A DNA stretch of 64,000 nucleotides from JBJXHN01 sp046233135 (GTDB lineage: Bacteria; Pseudomonadota; Alphaproteobacteria; Rhodospirillales; Rhodospirillaceae), in contig JBJXHN010000001.1 of NCBI GenBank assembly GCA_046233135.1, forward strand, positions 310,001-374,000, given 5' to 3'. The position numbers were made by a program, and so were the translations under genes. The notes beneath the pieces were generated by a model. That model had not been told where the DNA came from and ran no database searches. It saw only the letters and a program-made list of their open reading frames with translations. This document shows, piece after piece, positions 44,740 to 51,737 of this stretch (position 1 is its first letter; each line of letters begins with the position of its first letter).

Positions 44740-46131
44740 ATGGCAAAGAGACACAGTCGGGTTGAGGACGTCGTCGAAGCCGTGCGTTCCAGCCTTCTTT
44801 CGGGCACCTGGCGGGCGGGGGAGCGCTTGCCGTCGGTGCGTCGCGCCGCCGTCGATCACGGCATTTCAAAGAACACGATGGCCGAGGTTTACGACCGTCT
44901 GGTGGCGCAGGGATTGATCGAGGCGCGGCGGGGGTCGGGCTTTTACGTTTCCCTGACTCTGCCCCCCACGGGCGGACCACCGGCGGCCCACGTGGCGGCG
45001 GCGGTGGATTTGGTGTCTCTGTTGCGGGAACAGCTGGAAAAGCATTACGAGCTGCGTCCCGGCGATGGCCGGCCGCCGGCGTCGTGGACCGAGGGGTCGG
45101 AGCTACGGCGCTATTTCTCCGGCAACAAGGTGCTGGGTTCGGTACCGGCGGATATGGGGTATGGCAGTGCGGCGGGATACGGACCGCTGCGGGACCGGTT
45201 GCGGGGCATGCTGCTGGACCGGTCGATCACCGTGGAGCCGGACGGCCTGTTGCTGACCCATGGGGCGAACCATGCCCATGATTTGATCATCCGCCACATC
45301 CTGGAACCCGGGGACACGGTGCTGGTGGATGATCCGGGATATTATCCGCTGTTCGGCAAGCTGACGCTGGCGAAGGTCCGCTGCGTCGGGGTGCGGCGGA
45401 ATCCGGATGGACCGGATCTGGAGGATCTGACGGAAAAGCTTGCGGCGCTGCGGCCGAAGATCTTTTTCACCCAGTCCCAGGCGCACAATCCCACGGGCAG
45501 TTCCCTGTCGCCGCCGGTGGCGTTCGAACTGCTCCAAGCGGCGGAGCGGTGGGGGACGCTGATCGTGGAGAACGACGCTTTTGCCGATATCGTGCAGCCG
45601 GCCCTACCCCGGCTGGCGGCCCTGGGACAGTTGGGGAGGGTGTTGTATGTGGGGACCTTCTCCAAGACCCTGTCGGCGAGCCTGCGCTGTGGCTATGTGG
45701 CCGGGGATCCGGCGCTGGTGCGGGCGTTGCGCGACCTGAAGATGCTGACGACAGTGACCAGCTCGGACTATGTGGAGGCGTTTGTCTTCAACCTGATCCA
45801 GAGCGGACAGTACCTGCGGCACCTGCGGCGGCTGAAGGCGCGGGTGGAAAGCGCCCACGCCGAGGCGTTGAGCGCCCTGATCGGTGCGGGGCTGGAGGTC
45901 GAGACGGGAAGGGTGCCCGGGTTCTATCTGTGGGGGCAGCTGCCGGCCCATGTGGACGAGGTGGCGTTATGCCAGCAGGCGGCGGTGCAAAGCATCTTCC
46001 TGGCGCCGGGTCGGGTCTTCCGGCCGGGGCGGGAAGGGGAGGCGGCGCAGCACGGCGGGGCCATCCGCGTCAATGTGGCCTATGGCGCCGACCCGCGGCT
46101 GCTGGCGTTCCTGGGGAAAGCGCTGCGGTGA
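44740..46131 (+). CDS. MocR-type regulator (GntR HTH fused to aminotransferase-like domain)
   Basis: 463 residues. The N-terminal GntR winged helix (about 5-75) includes GERLPSVRRAAVDHGISKNTMAEVYDRL, and is joined by a linker to a PLP fold-type I aminotransferase-like domain. PLP-site sequences are HNPTG, the DDPGYYPLF segment and the lysine motif GTFSKTLSASLRCGYV. Such regulators bind DNA repeats and sense a ligand through PLP chemistry. The gene is divergent from the mvaA-TRAP operon, which it presumably controls. An amino-acid-type sensor beside a mevalonate locus is unexpected. Confidence 0.92.
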   Translation: MAKRHSRVEDVVEAVRSSLLSGTWRAGERLPSVRRAAVDHGISKNTMAEVYDRLVAQGLIEARRGSGFYVSLTLPPTGGPPAAHVAAAVDLVSLLREQLEKHYELRPGDGRPPASWTEGSELRRYFSGNKVLGSVPADMGYGSAAGYGPLRDRLRGMLLDRSITVEPDGLLLTHGANHAHDLIIRHILEPGDTVLVDDPGYYPLFGKLTLAKVRCVGVRRNPDGPDLEDLTEKLAALRPKIFFTQSQAHNPTGSSLSPPVAFELLQAAERWGTLIVENDAFADIVQPALPRLAALGQLGRVLYVGTFSKTLSASLRCGYVAGDPALVRALRDLKMLTTVTSSDYVEAFVFNLIQSGQYLRHLRRLKARVESAHAEALSALIGAGLEVETGRVPGFYLWGQLPAHVDEVALCQQAAVQSIFLAPGRVFRPGREGEAAQHGGAIRVNVAYGADPRLLAFLGKALR

Positions 46132-46142
46132 GTGGGGAGGGG

Positions 46143-46253
46143 GCGCAGCGGACTGCCGTGAGGCACAAACACCCCAAGCGTCCGACCGGACGCCGGCCGG
46201 TCAGGCCGCCCCGCCGGAGGCGTCCGCGCAGCGGACTGCCGTGAGGCACAAAC
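46143..46253. repeat. 28-bp direct repeat downstream of the MocR gene
   Basis: An exact 28-bp sequence starting GCGCAGCGGACTGCCGTGAG occurs at 46143-46170 and again at 46226-46253, 83 bases apart. The DNA between the copies is GC-rich with inverted CCGG-containing segments. No gene overlaps it. Confidence 0.9.
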
Positions 46254-46269
46254 AAACGCACAAATTAAA

Positions 46270-46294
46270 GGCAAGACCGAGATCCGGTCTTGCC
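46270..46294 (+). terminator. Hairpin, probable terminator of the MocR gene
   Basis: GGCAAGACCG pairs exactly with CGGTCTTGCC across a 5-base loop, followed by CTCCCTTG. The U-tract is poor, so termination is likely but perhaps partial. Confidence 0.55.
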
Positions 46295-46340
46295 CTCCCT
46301 TGTGCCGCGTGCCTGCCGATTAGGCTATTGGTTTTTTCAG

Positions 46341-46367
46341 CGGTTTGTTCGCATTTGCAACAAACCG
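46341..46367. repeat. Inverted repeat in AT-rich intergenic DNA
   Basis: CGGTTTGTT (46341-46349) and AACAAACCG (46359-46367) form a 9-bp perfect stem with loop CGCATTTGC. It lies in a gene-free region of about 700 bases (46132-46847). Otherwise that region holds only the repeats, the MocR terminator and the small-RNA candidate listed separately. Confidence 0.6.
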
Positions 46368-46516
46368 TGACACGCCCGAACCGATAGGTATGCATTTGCT
46401 GCAAGACTTTCGGATCCGGAAACGCTGCCCCGAGATCCCCTGTTTCGCGTAAGGCGGGTGGGACCCGGGGGTTTAGTAAATCTTCAATTTATTGTTATTG
46501 TTATTTTATTGTTCTT

Positions 46517-46632
46517 GAGATCCCACGGTTCTGTGACCGTTTTTTCGGGATCCAAAACGCTTTGGCGGACGGTCGCCTCCCTAAACTCAGGCCGCAACAT
46601 CTGGTGAAACCATTTGCTGTGTCCCTTTTTTA
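46517..46632 (+). ncRNA. Second candidate small RNA with the shared CCUCCC linker
   Basis: A 5' stem-loop, GATCCC/GGGATC (46519-46524/46547-46552) enclosing ACGGT/ACCGT, is followed by a linker containing CCTCCCTAAACTC (46576-46588), identical to the one at 1676-1688. Then comes a weaker hairpin, TGGT-GAA-ACCA within GCAA/TTGC, ending in six T (46626-46631). GGACG upstream and GGCCGC downstream of the linker are also shared with the first copy. The terminal hairpin is weaker than in the first copy, so the 3' end is uncertain. An AT-rich TTATTG-type tract upstream could be an UP-like promoter region. Confidence 0.45.
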
Positions 46633-46847
46633 AGCGTGAGGGACCTTACGCATTTCAGTGACGCGAGTCACGCAAAATTTGCATTGCGGCTTTTCGCGTA
46701 ATACTGCCAATCTTTTCGTCTAATATGCTAGTATGGGTATTGATTGGGCAATCTGATTAAATTTTCCCCCAGCAGCGTTTCCCTGGATGAAGAGGGGGGA
46801 TTTCTGATTATATAGTGTGCAGATAACCTCTGGTAGGGGGTGGTGAG

Positions 46848-47384
46848 ATGCCTTGTATACAAGCAATTCATCGCTTTCTCGGTATGATCTGCACCTTTGT
46901 TGGGCTGGTGGCCGCAACGGGTGCAGGGGCGGTCGAGGGCGGTGCTCCCAATCCATTTGGCGGTCAGACGGGCGACTCGGGGGCTTCCCCGGGCCAGGGA
47001 GTCGCTCCGGGCCGGACCGGGTCCACCGTGGTGCGGGTGGATCCCCGGATATGCCGACGGGCGGTGGCCCATGTGCCAGACCCGGGCGTGGCCTATACCC
47101 CCGGCGTGGATGTTCGGGGCAATGCGGTGGCCCCGGCGGATATGGAAGACTGGTCGGCCATCACCGGATCGATCGAAAAGGGCTTCGTCATGGATTTGGC
47201 CATCGATCCCTTCGCCGCAAGCGGCAGTACGGCCCCCGAGGCCTTGCAGAACCCCAGCGTCTCTTTGGGGACCTTGCGCTATGACGCGGCGTCCAACCGG
47301 TTCACCCTGAACGGCCGGCCCCTGGGCAGCAGCGAGGAGGCCCGCCTGGCCGCCGCCTGTCGTCAACAAGCGGCCGGACGGTAA
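46848..47384 (+). CDS. Secreted hypothetical protein
   Basis: 178 residues with a signal peptide (IQAIHRFLGMICTFVGLVAATGAGA) and a glycine/proline-rich segment, then a domain with RVDPRICRRAVAHVPDPGVAYTPG and a C-terminal ACRQQ. Two cysteines remain in the mature part. GGTGAG is just upstream of the ATG. I do not recognise the family; a periplasmic location is the only inference. It lies between the repeat-rich intergenic region and proS. Confidence 0.65.
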   Translation: MPCIQAIHRFLGMICTFVGLVAATGAGAVEGGAPNPFGGQTGDSGASPGQGVAPGRTGSTVVRVDPRICRRAVAHVPDPGVAYTPGVDVRGNAVAPADMEDWSAITGSIEKGFVMDLAIDPFAASGSTAPEALQNPSVSLGTLRYDAASNRFTLNGRPLGSSEEARLAAACRQQAAGR

Positions 47385-47561
47385 GGGGTAGCTGCCTTTG
47401 GGGTGAGGACGACAAGGAATACTCCGCTTCGATGAAGAGCGTTGTTTCCGTCGCTGCCGGTTGGGGTTAGAGTGCCGACGCGAAATTCTTCCGCGCCGGT
47501 GCCGTCGTGCCCGAAACCCCGCCTTTCACCCTTTATTTGACTCTTGCCTCCGAGGACATCC

Positions 47562-48878
47562 ATGCGCCTGTCCCGCAGCTTCCTGCCCACCCTGAGGGAT
47601 AACCCCGCCGAAGCCCAGATCGTGTCGCATCGCCTGATGCTGCGGGCCGGCATGATCCGCCAGCACACGGCGGGTATCTACAACTGGCTGCCGCTGGGCC
47701 TGAAGGTCCTGCGCCGCATCGAAAACATCGTGCGGGAGGAGCAGAACCGGGCCGGTGCCCAGGAAATCCTGATGCCGACCATTCAGTCGGCGGACCTGTG
47801 GAAGGAAAGCGGGCGGTACGACGACTATGGCAAGGAGATGCTGCGCATCACCGACCGGCACGAACGCGCCATGCTCTATGGGCCGACCCACGAAGAAGTG
47901 GTGACGGACATCTTCCGCAATAACGTCAAGAGCTACAAGAACCTGCCGCAGAACCTTTACCAGATTCACTGGAAGTTCCGCGACGAGGTGCGCCCCCGCT
48001 TCGGCGTGATGCGCGGCCGGGAATTCCTGATGAAGGACGCCTATTCCTTCGACCTGACCTACGAAGATGCGCGGCATGCCTATAACAAGATGTTCGTTGC
48101 CTATCTGCGCACCTACGCCCGCATGGGTCTGAAGGCCATCCCGATGGCCGCCGACACCGGCCCCATCGGCGGCAAGCTGAGCCACGAGTTCATTATCCTG
48201 GCCGAAACCGGGGAAAGCGCGGTGTTCTGCCACAAGGCCCTGCTCGACAAGGCGGTGCCGGCGGATGTGGATTACGACAGCGACTTGCAGCCCATCGTCG
48301 ACGACTGGACTAGCCTGTATGCCGCCACCGACGAAATGCACGATGCCAGCGGCCACGGCGTGCCCGATGGCGCGCTGGTGGAAGCGCGCGGCATTGAAGT
48401 CGGCCACATCTTCCACTTCGGCACCAAGTATTCCGATCCCATGGGCGCCACGGTGACCACCCAGGACGGCAGTGTGGCGCCGGTGTTCATGGGATCCTAC
48501 GGCATCGGCGTGTCGCGTCTGGTGGGCGGCATCATCGAAGCCAGCCATGACGAGAACGGCATCATCTGGCCGGAAGAGGTGGCGCCCTATGCGGTGGGAC
48601 TGATCAACCTGAAGTCCGGCGATGCCGCGACCGACGGCGCCTGCGAAGACCTTTATCGCAACCTGCAGGATGCCGGCCTGGACGTGCTGTATGACGACCG
48701 CGAGGAACGCGCGGGGGCCAAGTTCGCCGATATGGATCTGATCGGTCTGCCCTGGCAACTGATCGTCGGTCCCAAGGGTGTCGCCAAGGGCCTGGTGGAA
48801 CTGAAAAACCGTGCCACCGGCGAGCGCGAGGAACTGTCGGTCGAAAGCGCCATGGCCAAGCTGCTGGGCGACGCGTAG
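47562..48878 (+). CDS. proS: Prolyl-tRNA synthetase (short form)
   Basis: Class II aminoacyl-tRNA synthetase charging tRNA-Pro. The 438-residue length is the short alphaproteobacterial form without the editing insertion domain of the E. coli enzyme. Class II motifs are present: motif 2 around FRDEVRPRFGVMRGREFLMKDAYSF and motif 3 in GSYGIGVSRLVGGIIE. A C-terminal anticodon domain follows (VGLINLKSGDAATDGA to the end). The ATG in MRLSRSFLPTL is the family start; the in-frame codons before it are unlikely. Confidence 0.95.
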   Translation: MRLSRSFLPTLRDNPAEAQIVSHRLMLRAGMIRQHTAGIYNWLPLGLKVLRRIENIVREEQNRAGAQEILMPTIQSADLWKESGRYDDYGKEMLRITDRHERAMLYGPTHEEVVTDIFRNNVKSYKNLPQNLYQIHWKFRDEVRPRFGVMRGREFLMKDAYSFDLTYEDARHAYNKMFVAYLRTYARMGLKAIPMAADTGPIGGKLSHEFIILAETGESAVFCHKALLDKAVPADVDYDSDLQPIVDDWTSLYAATDEMHDASGHGVPDGALVEARGIEVGHIFHFGTKYSDPMGATVTTQDGSVAPVFMGSYGIGVSRLVGGIIEASHDENGIIWPEEVAPYAVGLINLKSGDAATDGACEDLYRNLQDAGLDVLYDDREERAGAKFADMDLIGLPWQLIVGPKGVAKGLVELKNRATGEREELSVESAMAKLLGDA

Positions 48879-48891
48879 CCGGCTCCTTTCC

Positions 48892-48940
48892 GGGAGGGGA
48901 GGCGTGAGCCGCGGCCTCCCTCCCATTCCTGCCTTTTTTG
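48892..48940 (+). terminator. Probable terminator after proS
   Basis: GGGAGGGGAGGC pairs with GCCTCCCTCCC (one bulged G), and six T follow after a short gap (48934-48939). Confidence 0.6.
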
Positions 48941-49025
48941 TTTCCTATAAGGTCCTTGTACGGGGGGGCCGCATGTCCTCCCGATCATCGTTCGGGGGCC
49001 GACCCTTCCGGGGAAGGTGGTTTGG

Positions 49026-49661
49026 ATGGATATTGCCCTGTTCCTGTATGACGACCTGACGCCGCTTGACGCCATCGGTCCCTTCGACATTCTCGGTAAA
49101 ATGCCGCGTGCCCGTGTCTTCACCGTGGGCATCGAGCCCGGTCTGGTGCGCTCTCGGGGCATGTCGCTGGCGCTGCGGGCCAACTACGGCCTGACCAAGG
49201 TGACGGCGCCGGATATCATCGTGGTGCCCGGCGGTCCGGGCGCGGACGCCCTGGCCGAGGATCCGGTGGTGCAGCACTGGCTGCGCAAGGTCTGCGCGAC
49301 GGCCCGCGCGGTGCTGTCGGTCAGCACCGGTTCGCTGATCCTGGGCGGGGCGGGGCTGTTGCAGGGACGAGAAGCGACCACCCACTGGCGGGCCCTGGAA
49401 AACCTGGCGGGATATGGCGCCAAGGTGGTGCGCAAGCGGATGGTGACCTCGGGCAACCTGATCACCACCAACGGCGCGGCTGCCGGCATGGATGCCGCCC
49501 TGGCCCTGGTCGAGCAGATCGCCGGAGCGGAAACCGCCCAGGCCATTCAGCTGCTGGTGGGGTATGATCCCACGCCGGTTCCAGGCAGCGGGCTGAAGGA
49601 TCTGTTCACGGCGTCGGAGAAGCTGCAAGGGCTGGCCCGCACCGGGCTGGCACGGCCATGA
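49026..49661 (+). CDS. DJ-1/PfpI-family protein without the nucleophile cysteine
   Basis: 211-residue member of the PfpI/isocyanide-hydratase branch: LFLYDDLTPLDAIGPFDIL, IIVVPGGPGADAL, ATTHWRALENL. The nucleophile-elbow position, normally SVCTGA, here reads SVSTGS, so the usual catalytic cysteine is serine (S100). It probably has no cysteine-based hydratase or glycation-repair chemistry. AAGGTGG precedes the ATG, and the gene overlaps lolC by four bases, suggesting co-transcription with the lipoprotein exporter. Confidence 0.85.
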   Translation: MDIALFLYDDLTPLDAIGPFDILGKMPRARVFTVGIEPGLVRSRGMSLALRANYGLTKVTAPDIIVVPGGPGADALAEDPVVQHWLRKVCATARAVLSVSTGSLILGGAGLLQGREATTHWRALENLAGYGAKVVRKRMVTSGNLITTNGAAAGMDAALALVEQIAGAETAQAIQLLVGYDPTPVPGSGLKDLFTASEKLQGLARTGLARP

Positions 49662-50911
49662 TGTTCAACGCTTTCGAACGCATGATGGCGCTGCGGTACC
49701 TGCGGGCGCGGCGCAAGGAAGGCTTCGTCTCGGTGATCGCCGGGTTCTCCCTGGTGGGCATCGCGCTGGGCGTGGCCACGCTGATCATCGTCATGGCGGT
49801 GATGAACGGCTTCCGCATCGACTTGATGGACCGGATTTTCGGTGTCAACGGTCACCTGTCCATTCGCAGCGCCGAGAGCGTGTTTCGCGACTATCAAGTG
49901 GTCGCCGACAAGGTGGCCGGGCTGGACGGCGTGGTGACCGTGACGCCGACGGTGGAGGGCCAGGTGATGGCCACCGCCAATGGCACGTCCGCCGGTGCGC
50001 TGGTGCGCGGCGTGACGCCCGAGGCGTTGGCGCAGCGGCCCCGGCTGGCGGATGCCGTGATCTATGGCGAACTGACGGACTTGCAGGGACCGGACGCGGT
50101 GATGATCGGATCGCGCATGGCGTCCAATTTCGGCCTGCACCTGGGGGACAAGCTGACCCTGGTGTCGCCGAAGGGGCGGGTCAGCGCCATCGGCACCGTG
50201 CCACGGGTGCGCTCCTATACGGTGCGGGCGATCTTCTCCATCGGCATGAGCGAATACGACAGCAGCTTCGTCTATCTGCCGCTGGAGGCCGCGCAGACCT
50301 ATTTCCAGGTGCCGGCCGATGCGGTGAACCATCTGGATGTGGTGCTGGCCCGCCCCGATCGGGTGGACGATATCGCCACCCGTATCGCCAGCATGCCGCT
50401 GGGTGGAGGTATCCGCCTGCTGGACTGGCGGCAGACCAACCAGACTTTCTTCAATGCGCTTCAGGTGGAGCGCAACGTGATGTTCCTGATCCTGACCCTG
50501 ATCATTCTGGTCGCAGCCTTCAACATCATCAGCGGCCTGATCATGCTGGTGAAGGACAAAGGGCGCGACATCGCCATCCTGCGGACCATGGGGGCGAGCA
50601 GGGGGGCGGTCATGCGCATCTTCTTCCTGGCCGGCGCCAGTGTGGGACTGATCGGCACCGGGCTGGGATTCGGGCTGGGCGTGGTCTTCTGCGACAACAT
50701 CGAAGCCATCCGCCAGGCTCTGCAAGCCCTGACCGGCACAGAGCTGTTCAGTGCGGAGATCTATTTCCTCGCCACCATGCCCGCCGAGATGGACCCCAAC
50801 GAGACCCTGTCGGTGGTGCTGATGGCCTTGGGCCTTTCCTTCGCCGCGACGCTTTATCCCGCTTGGCGTGCGGCCCGCACCGATCCCGTGGAGGCCCTGC
50901 GCAATGAATGA
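49658..50911 (+). CDS. lolC: Lipoprotein-releasing ABC transporter permease
   Basis: Inner-membrane FtsX-family permease (417 residues) of the LolCDE system that releases lipoproteins to LolA. It has one N-terminal helix (VSVIAGFSLVGIALGVATLIIVMAVMNG), a large periplasmic domain, and three C-terminal helices including GRDIAILRTMGASRG. A single permease gene is present, as in alphaproteobacteria where one LolC/E-type protein forms the dimer. It overlaps lolD. Confidence 0.93.
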   Translation: MMFNAFERMMALRYLRARRKEGFVSVIAGFSLVGIALGVATLIIVMAVMNGFRIDLMDRIFGVNGHLSIRSAESVFRDYQVVADKVAGLDGVVTVTPTVEGQVMATANGTSAGALVRGVTPEALAQRPRLADAVIYGELTDLQGPDAVMIGSRMASNFGLHLGDKLTLVSPKGRVSAIGTVPRVRSYTVRAIFSIGMSEYDSSFVYLPLEAAQTYFQVPADAVNHLDVVLARPDRVDDIATRIASMPLGGGIRLLDWRQTNQTFFNALQVERNVMFLILTLIILVAAFNIISGLIMLVKDKGRDIAILRTMGASRGAVMRIFFLAGASVGLIGTGLGFGLGVVFCDNIEAIRQALQALTGTELFSAEIYFLATMPAEMDPNETLSVVLMALGLSFAATLYPAWRAARTDPVEALRNE

Positions 50912-51611
50912 CGTCGGTGGACAGAAGGCCGTGGCCCTTTCTTTGGGCGGCGTGGTGCGGCGGTTCCGCCAGGGCCGCGAGACCCTGGACGTGCTGTGCG
51001 GAGCAGCGATGACCGTCGCCGCCGGCGAGATCGTTGCCCTGGTCGGGCCATCAGGCGCGGGCAAGTCCACCTTGCTACAAATCTGCGGCCTGCTGGAAAA
51101 GCCCGACGAGGGCACCGTCGCCCTGGCCGGGGTGGAAGCGGGCCGGCTGTCGGACCAGGACCGCACCCGGTTGCGGCGGGAGCATCTGGGCTTCGTCTAC
51201 CAGTACCACCACCTGCTGCCCGAGTTCAGCGCCCTGGAAAACGTGGTGATCCCGCAAATGATCGCCCGCAAGGGCCGCAAGGCGGCGGAACAGCGGGGAA
51301 TGGAACTGCTGAACCGCATGGGTCTGGCGGAACGGGCATCTCACCGTCCCGGTCAGCTGTCGGGTGGGGAGCAGCAGCGGGTGGCCATTGCCCGTGCTCT
51401 GGCCAACGGTCCGCGTCTGCTGCTGGCTGACGAACCGACGGGCAACCTGGATCCCCATACCTCTGACGGCGTTTTCAATGAATTGCTGTCGATGGTCCGA
51501 GGCGAAGGGCTGGCGGCGCTGATCGCCACCCACAATCCGGATCTCGCCCGGCGCATGGACCGCATCGTCACCCTTCAGGACGGCCGGGTGGTGGAGATGG
51601 TGCGCCAGTAG
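50904..51611 (+). CDS. lolD: Lipoprotein-releasing ABC transporter ATPase
   Basis: Cytoplasmic ATPase partner of LolC, 235 residues. Walker A GPSGAGKST, signature LSGGEQQRVAIARAL, Walker B RLLLADEPTGNLD and the switch histidine in IATHNPD are all intact. The ATG lies inside the end of lolC. The gene is followed by a terminator that is part of a repeat element. Confidence 0.95.
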   Translation: MNDVGGQKAVALSLGGVVRRFRQGRETLDVLCGAAMTVAAGEIVALVGPSGAGKSTLLQICGLLEKPDEGTVALAGVEAGRLSDQDRTRLRREHLGFVYQYHHLLPEFSALENVVIPQMIARKGRKAAEQRGMELLNRMGLAERASHRPGQLSGGEQQRVAIARALANGPRLLLADEPTGNLDPHTSDGVFNELLSMVRGEGLAALIATHNPDLARRMDRIVTLQDGRVVEMVRQ

Positions 51612-51629
51612 GTGGTTCCGCGTTCGGAC

Positions 51630-51737
51630 CTTGGAGCGGGATGAGGTTTCGTGGAATCGGCCATCCCGCTCCAAGTTTTTGTTTTGTCGCATTGTCTTCG
51701 CGCAAAACCGGTTCCCACTTTTGCACACAATGCTCTA
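51630..51737 (+). repeat. Extragenic repeat element containing the lolD terminator
   Basis: A perfect 14-bp stem CTTGGAGCGGGATG/CATCCCGCTCCAAG (51630-51675) with TTTTTGTTTT serves as the lolD terminator. The sequence continues through TCGCATTGTCTTCGCGCAAA, ACCGGTTCCCACTT and AATGCTCTA. I recall this composite as a widespread extragenic repeat in alphaproteobacterial genomes. Its last bases overlap the stop codon of the convergent chemoreceptor gene. Confidence 0.65.
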
